A stretch of DNA of 59,964 nucleotides. Origin: Azotobacter vinelandii. Its GTDB lineage: Bacteria > Pseudomonadota > Gammaproteobacteria > Pseudomonadales > Pseudomonadaceae. Numbering within the stretch: position 1 is the first letter of the stretch; each line of letters starts with the position of its first letter. Below are positions 40,201-48,051 of this stretch, piece after piece. The notes beneath the pieces are model-generated. The model was given only the letters and a program-made list of their open reading frames with translations, had not been told where the DNA came from and made no database searches. The DNA lies in the NCBI RefSeq assembly GCF_001571105.1, contig NZ_BCTD01000020.1. One strand, given 5' to 3'. The position numbers and the translations under genes were made by a program.

Positions 40201-41466
40201 TCCAATTCAGGCTCGATCGCCAACACCTACGCCTCCGGCAGCGTCTCCGGCCCCAGCGAGGCCGGCGGCTTGGTCGGCTACAACAGCGGCAGCATCGACA
40301 CCAGCTACGCGATCGGCGCTGTCATCGCCACTGGCCGCGACGTCGGCGCCTTGCTGGGCAACAACGGCGGCAGCCTTTCCAGGAGCTACTGGAACGCCAC
40401 AACGGCTGGCGGCCTGCCCGGTATCGGAACTGGCGACACCGGCGGAGCCGGCGGCCTGAGCGACGGACACATGATGCGCGAGGACAGCTTCGCCGGCTGG
40501 AGCATCTCCGCCAGCGGCGGCAGCACGGCAGTCTGGCGCATCCACGAAGGCCATACCGCACCCCTGCTGCGCGCCTTCATGACACCGCTGGCGGTCGTCG
40601 CCGACGATGTGACCATCATCTACGACGGTAGCGTCTGGGCGGGAGGCAGCGGCTACACGGCCAGCTCGATAACCCCGAACTTCTGGCACCGCTTTCCGAA
40701 AGTCGACCACAACCTGATCCACGGCACCATCAACACCAGCCAGCCGGCGCGCAACGCCGGCAGCCATGCGATCGACTCGGGCCTCTACTCCAGCCAGCTC
40801 GGTTACGACATCGGCTACCTCCCCGGCACCCTGACCATCGACAGGGCTCGGCTGATCCTGAGCGCCAGTCCGGACAGCAAGACCTATGATGGCACCGTCG
40901 CTTCCAGCGGCACGGTCGGAGTCGCCGGCCTCGCCACCGGCGATACGCTCACGGCGACTCAGCGATACGATTCGGCCGAAGCCGGCGAACGCACCCTGCG
41001 GGTCGACGAGGTGGCCATCGACGATGGCAACGGCGGAAACAATTACGAAGTGACCCACCGAACCGCCACCGGCTCCATCCTTGCAGCTACGGACAATGGC
41101 GACGGCGGTGTGGGGAGCGACGGGGGCATCGGCGCTGACGGCGGCTCCGACGATAGCGGAAACACGGGCGGCGGCTCCGACGGCAGCGAAAACTCCGGCG
41201 GCAATGGAGGCGACGACGACGGTGGAGATGACGGTAACGGTAGCAATCGCAACCGGCGTGACAAGAGCAACTTTGTCCGGCTATCGCCTGCCTATCTGGC
41301 TGCCTTGGCAACCAGGGAACCTTGCAGAACGGCGGACCAGCGGCTGGATATTCGGCAACGCTATCGCTGCCCCGTGGCAACTACCACGCAGGATCAGGCG
41401 GCAAACGAATCTGCCGTTCCCTACGCGATAGAGGACGGAGGCCTGCGCCTGCCGGAAGGACTCTGA
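37207..41466 (+). CDS. TpsA exoprotein with ESPR, GLUG repeats and MBG domains
   Basis: 1419 residues starting MNRIFDVIWSHAQNAWVVTS, an extended signal peptide region, then the hydrophobic core (LRLPILALCLSPLPLQA, cut near residue 49). The TPS haemagglutination domain (about 50-300) has the hallmark FLINPNGILFGQGASVNV. From about 565 to 1060 run many GLUG repeats (pattern GGLVGxNSGxIxNS). MBG/YDG-type beta domains follow (about 1130-1295, with KTYDGTVASSGTVGV), then a Gly/Asp/Ser-rich linker (1295-1350) and a short unusual tail ending LPEGL. It is a probable adhesin or filament of the cell surface; no toxin domain was recognised. Confidence 0.88.
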   Translation: MNRIFDVIWSHAQNAWVVTSERTARRGKPGRLRLPILALCLSPLPLQAADLPEGGQIVLGDGLIGTPASNNLQILQNSRKLAIDWQRFDIGADKSVTFRQPDSGAIALNRVIGSDGSAILGKLDANGQVFLINPNGILFGQGASVNVGGLVASTLDLGNEDFEAGSYRFKANGRPAGINNLGSIAASDGGSVALLGGQVGNDGVIQAKLGTVVLAAGDQITLDFAGDGLLNVQVDRAAADALAHNGKLIAADGGSVVMTVGSGEALLKTVVNNEGVIEARTLGNRNGRIALLGDTGQGIVQVGGSLDASAPDTGDGGFIETSGATVRVADTARVTTRAGTGKTGTWRIEPSDLSIGAGGSPAGSSIGADTLSANLAATNVEVASGNDGTGPGDIEVNAAVGWSAVTTLTLTAHNDIDIRADIDATGNGAGLALNPGGNAGYRLFNGASITLSGNGARFSVNGDLYTLIQDLAALQDIAGGDPGGRYALGNDIAASDTGTWNGGAGFEPIGNGETPFTGIFDGLGHRISGLTIDRTTSDNVGLFGTTQGATIRRLGLTDTSIRGLSRVGGLVGKASSSTLDSVYSIGNVNGYQYIGGLVGENSGLIANSHGIGAVGGESFVGGLVGSNSGQLIGTFARASVTGTASSIGGLAGSNSGVLMGNFAIGDTLGDTHVGGLVGSNDGGMVAGNYSLGQVGGNTGVGGLAGANLAGLIAANYSNAVVGGNVDTGGLAGLNLGGLVAGGGFGISMPGELASLLGLDGHASFAGGYSIGGLAETATGLGLPGFDDGRLFAGSYSLGSLAGIDSLDGLRTLVDSRLATTGPGIVVPGGLASLDNIRAAIDGIPGDYASHPGSVSGNVNVGGLVGFNSNGIVVGGHNFANVYGNANVGGLVGTSSGLIVGNSASGDVAGRAENTGGLVGYNAGTLRTNYATGSVAGVDRVGGLVGHNVGHVDTSHATGDVASGGDGGGLVGANAGHIENSFALGSVIGAAPRSGGLAGSNSGSIANTYASGSVSGPSEAGGLVGYNSGSIDTSYAIGAVIATGRDVGALLGNNGGSLSRSYWNATTAGGLPGIGTGDTGGAGGLSDGHMMREDSFAGWSISASGGSTAVWRIHEGHTAPLLRAFMTPLAVVADDVTIIYDGSVWAGGSGYTASSITPNFWHRFPKVDHNLIHGTINTSQPARNAGSHAIDSGLYSSQLGYDIGYLPGTLTIDRARLILSASPDSKTYDGTVASSGTVGVAGLATGDTLTATQRYDSAEAGERTLRVDEVAIDDGNGGNNYEVTHRTATGSILAATDNGDGGVGSDGGIGADGGSDDSGNTGGGSDGSENSGGNGGDDDGGDDGNGSNRNRRDKSNFVRLSPAYLAALATREPCRTADQRLDIRQRYRCPVATTTQDQAANESAVPYAIEDGGLRLPEGL

Positions 41467-41476
41467 TCGATGCAAC

Positions 41477-41503
41477 GCGGCCGGCACTCTTGCCGCCGGC
41501 CGC
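41477..41503 (+). terminator. Hairpin directly after tpsA
   Basis: A perfect 9-bp stem, GCGGCCGGC and GCCGGCCGC, closes over the loop ACTCTTGCC 10 bases after the tpsA stop. There is no T run, so it may act by stabilising the message end or with Rho. The remaining gap to 41791 has no recognised feature. Confidence 0.45.
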
Positions 41504-41791
41504 AGTGCAGCCAACGCCGAGGCATCGTCCCATGCTGAACGACACGGCCCGCAGCGATAGCGATATGGAAAAAAAGAGATCGGGCAAATGGCCAGAGCCA
41601 GCCTTCGTGGAGCAAGAGAAAATTCACTTAGACTTTCGGACAAAAAGCCTTGAGTTCGCCAGCCATACAAGCCAGTATGACAACCGAACAGCAATGCAGG
41701 TTCCCGTGGGGCTGCATCGTGCGGTCAGCTGGCCCCTGCTGATAGCCAGCTGCCGGTAACGCGGAAAAAGTACGCGCAGCGTACGGTTGGA

Positions 41792-42022
41792 TCAGTTGGA
41801 TCCTTTCAGGCCCTGCGACAAGCCGAAGAGGAGCAACATCAGATCCTGATCCGGGCGGATCTGCGCGGAAGTACCCCTGGCATTGGGGGGGAGTGGGCAA
41901 TGATCGAGATCGCTACTGGCGCTGATCACGCCGGGCGCGGGCTCGTGCCAAGCTCCCACGGCCAGGGAAGCAACGGCCAAGGAACCGACAAAAAACAGGC
42001 TTCGAGCGACTGCTAGTTTCAT
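41792..42022 (-). CDS. Small secreted protein of unknown function
   Basis: 76 residues from ATG 42020-42022, with AGGGGAT 8 bases upstream. A Sec signal (MKLAVARSLFFVGSLAVASL, cut near AVGA) is followed by a mature part of about 50 residues with one cysteine (DLDHCPLPPNA) and a C-terminal LLLFGLSQGLKGSN. It is encoded on the strand opposite to tpsA, just beyond it. I do not recognise a family; a link to the secretion system is only positional. Confidence 0.5.
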   Translation of the reverse strand: MKLAVARSLFFVGSLAVASLAVGAWHEPAPGVISASSDLDHCPLPPNARGTSAQIRPDQDLMLLLFGLSQGLKGSN

Positions 42023-42583
42023 TCTTGTCATCCCCTGCTTGTGTTTGCTCGCATACATGTCTAACAAGTTAGATCACCTGTAGCCCTGCTGCCTTGATCC
42101 ATGGCAACAAAACGCCGGGTGGTAGGGGAATATGCACTGCCTGTGCCGCCCTGTCGCAGTCTTGGGCTTTTCCAGGTGGACTCCTTCCTGCAACGTCCGG
42201 CGATCATGGAGCGCTTGTACGCAGAGAAGGAACGAAACCAAGGAAAATGCTCGGAAACTTCGTGTCACAGCCTGCCGGACAGTAGAGTGGCCGGAGAAAA
42301 CAGCGCATCGCGGCGGTCTGCCTCGTCGCACCGGCCCAGCCGCCTCCAAACACCGTCAAAATGCGTCATGACAGTGCGTCCTGCCACTTGACGGTGCAAG
42401 AACGCTCAGAGCATCGCCAAGCCCGGACCACTTTCCGGAGTACTCATGAGCGCTTAGCTTGATGGACGGCGGACCTCCAACTTCAATAGGTTTTCCGGTC
42501 GCCAGCCAGTCTCCAATGCCACTGGGTCAGGGCCGCCAGGTCGAGCGCATGCCGTTCGAACAACGAAGCCTGAAGGATGTGCT
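42023..42583. other. 561-base stretch without a recognised gene
   Basis: Several short open frames exist on both strands, but none has a family resemblance, consistent codon use or a good ribosome-binding site. No convincing promoter, terminator or small RNA was seen. The last bases before 42584 supply the ribosome-binding site of the periplasmic binding protein gene. Confidence 0.5.
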
Positions 42584-43606
42584 TTGAAAAGATGGCTATC
42601 GTTTCACTTTCTTTGCCATGCTGCCGGCTTGCTTTCCGGGCTGCTCTCAGCCCCCCTTGGCAGCGCCGAGCCCCTGCAGTTTGCACTGATCGCCAAACGG
42701 GTCGACCATCGCTTCTTCATTCAGGCAGGCGAAGGCTGCGCCGAGGCCGCCCGGACTCAGGGCGACACCTGCCTGCTGCTGGGCTCCCAAGGCCCCGAAC
42801 ACTTCCGCCAGCAGAATCAGGCCCTGGAACAGGCCCTCGCAAGGGATCTGGACGGTATCGCCCTGTCGGTGACCCATTCGAAATGGCTGGCCACCCACGC
42901 CTTGCAACGGTTGGATAAGACGCCGCTGATCACCTTCGACTCGGATCTGGAGCCCATGGAGCAACACCTGCGCAAGGGCTACGTCGGGCTCGACAACCTG
43001 GCCTTCGGCCAGCAATTGGCCATGCTGCTCCAGCGCTTCAGACCACAGGGCGGCAAGTTATGCATCCTGACCGACAGCCCCCAGCAGGCCAATCATCGGA
43101 AGCGTATCCAGGGCATTCGCCAACAGTTGCGCGGCACCCAGGCCAGCGATGGAGGAAGCGGTCGCCTGAACGGAGAAAACGGCTGGAGCGAACCGAACCG
43201 TTGCCCGCTCTACCGCGCCGAGAACCTGGAAAATGCCGTACTTCAATTGGCCGCTCTGCTGCATGCCAGCCAGATCGACGCCGTCATCAGCACTGGCAGT
43301 TGGCCAATCCACGAGCCACGGACCTATCGTCGAAGACTTGGCCCACTGCTCGCCGAACTCGCGGCGAGAGGAAGCGCTCCGACCATCGTCATCGCGACGA
43401 ACGAGCCGGATACGGCCCAGCGGGCACTGCTCGACGACGGCCTGGCCCAAGCCTACCTTGGCATGGAGGGCCGCGAGATCGGCCGGCAGAGCTACTGGAT
43501 GCTGAAGCGTCTGGCGCGAGGCGAGCCCATCGCCCGGGAGGTGCTCATCGATCACTATGCCATCCACTTGCCCGGAGCATCGCCGCAGTTCCCCGCGCGC
43601 CCCTGA
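42584..43606 (+). CDS. Orphan periplasmic substrate-binding protein, sugar-binding (PBP1) type
   Basis: 340 residues. The start is TTG at 42584 (MKRWLSFHFLCHAAGLLSGL), with AAGGA at the right distance; it begins a signal peptide cut near GSA-EP. The fold is type 1 periplasmic binding protein like ribose binders: FALIAKRVDHRFFIQAGEG, DGIALSVTHSKWLATHALQ, TPLITFDSDLE and YVGLDNLAFGQQLAMLL, then IDAVISTGSWPIHEP. No ABC ATPase or permease gene is adjacent, so the partner is elsewhere or it feeds a chemoreceptor or sensor kinase. The ligand is not known. Confidence 0.78.
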   Translation: MKRWLSFHFLCHAAGLLSGLLSAPLGSAEPLQFALIAKRVDHRFFIQAGEGCAEAARTQGDTCLLLGSQGPEHFRQQNQALEQALARDLDGIALSVTHSKWLATHALQRLDKTPLITFDSDLEPMEQHLRKGYVGLDNLAFGQQLAMLLQRFRPQGGKLCILTDSPQQANHRKRIQGIRQQLRGTQASDGGSGRLNGENGWSEPNRCPLYRAENLENAVLQLAALLHASQIDAVISTGSWPIHEPRTYRRRLGPLLAELAARGSAPTIVIATNEPDTAQRALLDDGLAQAYLGMEGREIGRQSYWMLKRLARGEPIAREVLIDHYAIHLPGASPQFPARP

Positions 43607-43717
43607 GTCGGTGCTTCCAGCGCATGACGACCTCCCCGCCCATGCGGCCTTGCGGTGGCCCCCCGCCCCGCGAGTCCACGAAGGCGCTGAAGCCACCGCT
43701 GGGAATGTCCCGCCGGA

Positions 43718-44644
43718 CTACGTGCCGGGCGAGGTAAAGCCATTCCCGCGGCCACGCCTGGACACCATGCCATGCGACAGCATCCGTTTCCGGAGATGAC
43801 CGACGACGAACGCCGCGCGGGCCGACAACGGCCATTCCGCCCGATGGATCAGCCACAGCGTGTCGACCACGGGGACGCCGCATTCGACCACGCGGATGGC
43901 ATCGCTCCGGGCGAAGGCCTGGCGCGCATGCCGGGGAATCACGGTGAAGCCCAGGCCACGGGCGACCGGTTCCAGGATCAGCGCGACCTGGTTGCTGAAG
44001 CCACGGCAAGGCAGGCTGCGCACCCCCGGATTGCCCGGAAAGCGGCGCGCCAGCAGGCGGGTGGCCATCGCCTGCCCGTCGGGGTGGTCGATGAATCCCA
44101 ACCGCTGCAGATCCCCCCAGCGCTCCACCGCTTCCCCCGCCGGCACGACGAGTTCCAGCGGCTCCTCGATGAACGACTCGGCGACGATGCGCGGATCGTC
44201 GGGCCTGAGCGTGACCAGGCCCAACTCGTACTGTTTCCGCAGAACGGCGTCCAGCGTCTCGGGATCGGGCGCGAAACGGTGGCGAACGACCAAGCCTCGA
44301 TTGGCCTGCTGCAACTCCAGCAGAACGGGGTACAAAGCGAGCCCGACACTGCCCGGAGTGATCAGACTGATTTCACCCCGATGGGCGTCGGCATTCGACA
44401 GCCGTGCCTTCAGGCGCCTGTCCGCCTGCTCGATCTCCTTGCAGTAGTCCAGCAGCGCCGTGCCGGACGGCGTCAGCTCGATCTGGCGGGGACGGCGGAT
44501 CAGCAGCAGTCCGAGCCGCTCTTCCAGATGACGCACGTGCTGGCTGACGGCGGCCTGGGTCAGGCCCAGGCGATCGGCCGCGCGCGTGAAGCCGCCGCAC
44601 TCGGCCAGGGCGACGAAAGTCTTCAGCCATTGCGGATTGAGCAT
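43718..44644 (-). CDS. LysR-family transcriptional regulator (first of three in this region)
   Basis: 308 residues starting MLNPQWLKTFVALAECGGFT. The winged helix (RAADRLGLTQAAVSQHVRHLE) is followed by the effector domain with GEISLITPGSVGLALYPVLL and ARGLGFTVIPRH. It is divergent from the MDR oxidoreductase gene across a 307-base gap, the standard LysR-target layout, so it probably controls the MDR, methyltransferase and hydrolase genes. A small-molecule effector is likely but unknown. Confidence 0.9.
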   Translation of the reverse strand: MLNPQWLKTFVALAECGGFTRAADRLGLTQAAVSQHVRHLEERLGLLLIRRPRQIELTPSGTALLDYCKEIEQADRRLKARLSNADAHRGEISLITPGSVGLALYPVLLELQQANRGLVVRHRFAPDPETLDAVLRKQYELGLVTLRPDDPRIVAESFIEEPLELVVPAGEAVERWGDLQRLGFIDHPDGQAMATRLLARRFPGNPGVRSLPCRGFSNQVALILEPVARGLGFTVIPRHARQAFARSDAIRVVECGVPVVDTLWLIHRAEWPLSARAAFVVGHLRKRMLSHGMVSRRGRGNGFTSPGT

Positions 44645-44951
44645 AAGGAATTTTTATCGATTCGATAATGCGCCATTAGATCAAATATTCGTCACGCCGG
44701 CGTAGCCTTGACCGGTCGGATCCAATACGAGGCTCACGTCATGCCCTCCTCGCGGCGTTTTTCCATCGGCCTGCCGCCGAGCGGTCCGGGCGGCGCCGTC
44801 GAGTTCCACGCCGGCCCCACGGGCCGAGCCCGACGAGGGTCCGTTCGGAAATATCCTGAAGCGCTACAACCACACGCTGATTCCTCCGGCCGGGGCCGGT
44901 CAGCGATCGAGTGGACACATCTGCCGGCCAGCACTGGGGACGAAAGAAGAC
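44645..44951. other. Divergent regulatory gap between LysR and MDR genes
   Basis: The 307-base gap is AT-rich next to the LysR start (near 44645-44690, with ATTCGATAATGCGCCATTAGATC), which would suit a LysR site. A frame open into the MDR gene (about 44830 onward, with FGNILKRYNHTLIPP) has no family resemblance that I can name and might be a remnant. No promoter was fixed. Confidence 0.4.
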
Positions 44952-45947
44952 ATGCGAGACGAATCTCTGCCCGCGGACTACCGGGCGTGGGTCTGGCGCG
45001 GCAGCGCCGCTCCCCTGGATCTGAAACTGGAACGGCTGGCAAGGCCACCGCTCGAAGCCGGACAGGCACTGGTGCGCAACGCGACGATCGGGCTGAATCC
45101 GGTCGACTGGAAGGTACTCGGCGGCGCGCTGGTGAACTGGCGACCCGGCCATGTGCCGGGTGTCGACGGCGCCGGTGTGGTGGTGGCCGTCGGGGCTGGC
45201 GTGGCGCAGCGGTGGCTGGGGCAGCGCGTGGCCTACCACACCAGCCTGCAGCGTCCCGGCAGCTTCGCCGAGTACACGCCGGTGGCCGCACGGGCGCTGA
45301 TGCGCCTGCCCGACGCGCTGGACTTCGAGGTCGCCGCCAGCTTCCCATGCCCGGCGCTGACCGCCTGGCTGGCGATCGAGAAGCTGCCCGCGCAGCCGGG
45401 CCGGCCGATCCTGATCGGCGGCGCGGGCGGCGCCGTGGGCCACTATCTCGTGCAACTGGCCAGCGCACGCGGCTTCGCCGTCACCACGATGAGCCACCCG
45501 CGGCACTGGGAACGGCTGCGAACCCTGGGCGCACAGGATTGCATCGCCGGGCCGCTGGCGACGGGACAGCGCTGGGTACCGGATAACGGACGCTTCTTCG
45601 CGGTCATCGACAGCGTTAACGAAGATCATGCCGAACGCCTGGCACCGGCGCTGCTGGCCAACGGGCACCTGGTCTGCATCCAGGGGCGCGTGCCGCACTG
45701 GCCCTGCGAGCCCTTCGGGCGCGCCCTGTCGCTGCACGAGGTAGCCCTCGGCGCTCTGCACGCCTTCGGTGACGACGCCGCCTGGGCATGCCTGACCGCC
45801 GCAGGCGAGCGGATGCTGGGCGAACTGGCCGAGCGACGCCTGCAGCCGGAGACGCGGCTGGCGCGCGACTTCGACGAGCTGGCGCAATTGCTGGAAGAAC
45901 TGCGCCACCGGCGGTTTTCCGGCAAGCCGCTGGTGCGTGTGCGATAA
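44952..45947 (+). CDS. MDR-superfamily oxidoreductase (quinone-reductase-like alcohol dehydrogenase)
   Basis: 331 residues starting MRDESLPADYRAWVWRGSAAP, with AAGAAG upstream. The catalytic GroES-like part has NATIGLNPVDWKVLGG and GVDGAGVVVAVGAGV, and the cofactor Rossmann fold has PILIGGAGGAVGHYLVQLA. The zinc-ligand cysteines of true alcohol dehydrogenases are absent, which points to the NADPH quinone-reductase-like branch. It probably detoxifies carbonyls or quinones. The O-methyltransferase gene follows after 24 bases, in one operon. Confidence 0.85.
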   Translation: MRDESLPADYRAWVWRGSAAPLDLKLERLARPPLEAGQALVRNATIGLNPVDWKVLGGALVNWRPGHVPGVDGAGVVVAVGAGVAQRWLGQRVAYHTSLQRPGSFAEYTPVAARALMRLPDALDFEVAASFPCPALTAWLAIEKLPAQPGRPILIGGAGGAVGHYLVQLASARGFAVTTMSHPRHWERLRTLGAQDCIAGPLATGQRWVPDNGRFFAVIDSVNEDHAERLAPALLANGHLVCIQGRVPHWPCEPFGRALSLHEVALGALHAFGDDAAWACLTAAGERMLGELAERRLQPETRLARDFDELAQLLEELRHRRFSGKPLVRVR

Positions 45948-45971
45948 CCATGACCGACCGAGGAAATACCC

Positions 45972-46598
45972 ATGGATGCGAAAGTCACCGAGGTTCTGGA
46001 GCTTTATCACGCACGAATCCGCGAGGAACGCAGTGCGCCGTGGCAGGAACCGCCCGGCGGGCAGGACGGCGGCCAGGACCTGCACATGTACGCAATCGGG
46101 CCGGAGACCGGGCAGTTGCTCAACATCCTGGCCAGGAGTCTCGGCACACCGACCATCCTCGAACTCGGCACCTCGTTCGGCTACTCCGGCATCTGGCTGG
46201 CGGAAGCCGCGCGTGCCAGCGGCGGGCGGCTCGTAACCATGGAACTGCATGCCTACAAGTCGGCCCATGCGCGTGAAATGGCGGAGCGCGCAGGGCTGGC
46301 GGACTGGATCGACTTCAGGGTCGGCGACGCCGTGCGAATGATCGGGGAACTCCCGGACAAGTTGGACTTCGTCTTCGTGGATCTGTGGAAGGAACTCTAC
46401 GTGCCGTGCCTGGAGGCCTTTTACCCGAAACTCAACCCCGGCGCGATCCTGGTCGCGGACAACATGCTGCGGCCGGTCAGCGAGGGTGCGCGCGCCTACG
46501 GTCGCGCCATCCGCGCCAAGCCGGGGATCGACAGCGTGCTGCTGCCGGTCGGCACCGGCATCGAGGTCAGCCGCTACGCCCCGGCGAACCCGGCCTGA
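45972..46598 (+). CDS. SAM-dependent O-methyltransferase (Methyltransf_3/24 type)
   Basis: 208 residues starting MDAKVTEVLELYHARIREER. SAM motif I is ILELGTSFGYSGIWLAEA, followed by LVTMELHAYKSAHAREMAE, then DFVFVDLWKELYVPCLEAF with the metal-dependent catechol O-methyltransferase-type DLWKE and LVADNMLRP. It probably methylates a small phenolic or catechol substrate. It is second in the MDR operon and 15 bases before the dienelactone-hydrolase-like gene. Confidence 0.85.
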   Translation: MDAKVTEVLELYHARIREERSAPWQEPPGGQDGGQDLHMYAIGPETGQLLNILARSLGTPTILELGTSFGYSGIWLAEAARASGGRLVTMELHAYKSAHAREMAERAGLADWIDFRVGDAVRMIGELPDKLDFVFVDLWKELYVPCLEAFYPKLNPGAILVADNMLRPVSEGARAYGRAIRAKPGIDSVLLPVGTGIEVSRYAPANPA

Positions 46599-46613
46599 GG
46601 TAAGGAGGAAAAC

Positions 46614-47501
46614 ATGGCCCGTCTCACCGCCAGGGATTTCCATCCCGAACTGCTCGAACTTTACGACTTCTACGTCCACGGCCGGATCAGCCGGCGCGCC
46701 TTCCTCGAAGGCGCCGCCAGGTTCGCCGTCGGCGGCCTGAGCGCCGCCGCCATCCTCGCCTCGCTGAGTCCGGACTATGCGCTGGCGCAGCAGGTGGAGT
46801 TCACCGATCCGGACATCCATGCCGAATACATCCGCTATCCCTCACCGAACGGCCACGGCGAGGTACGCGCTTACCTCGTCCGCCCGGCCAGGGCCGGGGG
46901 AGCGGTGCCGGGCGTAGTCGTGGTGCACGAGAACCGCGGCCTCAACCCGTACATCGAAGACGTGGCGCGGCGTGTGGCCAAGGCCGGATTCGTCGCCCTG
47001 GCCCCGGACGGTCTGAGCTCGGTCGGCGGCTATCCCGGCAACGACGACAAGGGCCGCGAACTGCAGCAGCGGGTCGATCCCGAGAAACTGATGAACGACT
47101 TCTTCGCGGCCGTCGAATACCTGCTGAAGAGCGACCTGGCCACCGACAAGGTGGGCATCACCGGCTTCTGCTACGGCGGCGGCGTCTGCCATGCGGCGGC
47201 GGTCGCCTACCCGGAGCTGGCCGCGGCGGTCCCGTTCTACGGCCGCCAGGCGAAAGCGGAGGACGTGCCACGCATCAGGGCGCCGCTGCTGCTCCACTTC
47301 GCCGAGAACGACCCGCGCGTCAACGAAACCTGGCCGGCCTGCGAGGCGGCGCTGAAAGCCGCGGGCAAGACCTACGAGGCCCACATCTACCCCGGCACCC
47401 AGCACGGCTTCCACAACGACTCGACGCCACGCTACGACGAGGCGGCGGCCAGGCTCGCCTGGGACAGGACGATCGCCTGGTTCCGCCGCTACCTGGCCTG
47501 A
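46614..47501 (+). CDS. Tat-exported dienelactone-hydrolase-family protein
   Basis: 295 residues. A twin-arginine signal at ISRRAFLEG (Arg27-Arg28) sits after a 23-residue extension, with hydrophobic core FAVGGLSAAAILAS. The alpha/beta-hydrolase catalytic triad of dienelactone hydrolases is visible: Cys in ITGFCYGGGVC, Asp in AENDPRVNE and His in YPGTQHGFHND. Such Tat-directed members are also annotated as carboxymethylenebutenolidases. It follows the O-methyltransferase by 15 bases, so it is a third gene of that operon, working in the periplasm. Confidence 0.88.
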   Translation: MARLTARDFHPELLELYDFYVHGRISRRAFLEGAARFAVGGLSAAAILASLSPDYALAQQVEFTDPDIHAEYIRYPSPNGHGEVRAYLVRPARAGGAVPGVVVVHENRGLNPYIEDVARRVAKAGFVALAPDGLSSVGGYPGNDDKGRELQQRVDPEKLMNDFFAAVEYLLKSDLATDKVGITGFCYGGGVCHAAAVAYPELAAAVPFYGRQAKAEDVPRIRAPLLLHFAENDPRVNETWPACEAALKAAGKTYEAHIYPGTQHGFHNDSTPRYDEAAARLAWDRTIAWFRRYLA

Positions 47502-47579
47502 AACCGCACGCCATGACGGCGAATCCCGGCGCTATCCGAGCCGTTCCGTCGCCATCGAAGCAAGGAAAGGAATATCCCC

Positions 47580-47821
47580 ATGAGCGGGAAGATGAACGCG
47601 ATCATCTGGCCTGAAGACTGCCTGCCGGGCACCACCGAGCACTTCGCCGCCAACGAGATCATCGTCGCCGATCCGCTCGCCGCCACGCACCAGGCCAGGC
47701 GGCAATGAAGACGCCACCGCCCGACTTCCAACCCTTCGCGGTATGTGACGGCAGGCTCGCCAGCGGGCAGTATGCGCACTGGCTGTCGCGCTACAAGGGA
47801 GCTGGCAAAGCCTCGGCGCAG
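47580..47821 (+). pseudogene. Scar joining the 5' end of an SRPBCC gene to the 3' end of a type 1 glutamine-amidotransferase-like gene
   Basis: From ATG 47580 (strong AAGGAA upstream) the frame reads MSGKMNAIIWPEDCLPGTTEHF, like the N-terminus of SRPBCC (START-like) proteins (pattern WPxxYLPGTTDNFxSNEIIVA), through NEIIVADPLAA, then leaves the family and stops at 47708. From 47705 another frame reads MKTPPPDFQPFAVCDGRLAS, resembling the C-terminal end of PfpI-type proteins (PFxVRDGxLxTGQNP), and stops at 47821. The two ends appear joined by a deletion near 47690. Neither product is likely to work. Confidence 0.5.
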
Positions 47822-47961
47822 TGAGCACCTGGCGGGACGGAGGCGGTGTCCATCCGGGGCTTCCTGTCCGCCACCGAGCGTGCGGCACGGACCGGAGCCG
47901 CTCCATCCCTTTCATTCGGGAACGGGCGGCACGGCCCGCCCGGACTTTCAAGGAGAACAGC

Positions 47962-48051
47962 ATGACGAAAATTACCGTATGCGAACGCAGCCAGGGCAAG
48001 AGCGGCATGGCCGGCGTGATGCGACCGTTCACCGAGCAGGTTTTCGCATGA
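47962..48051 (+). CDS. Short frame (29 residues) translationally coupled to the MFS gene
   Basis: MTKITVCERSQGKSGMAGVM is its first part. AAGGAG lies 5-7 bases upstream, so translation is likely, and the stop overlaps the MFS start as ATGA. It may be a leader peptide, or the first codons of a decayed gene in the same scar-rich stretch. No family was recognised. Confidence 0.4.
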   Translation: MTKITVCERSQGKSGMAGVMRPFTEQVFA

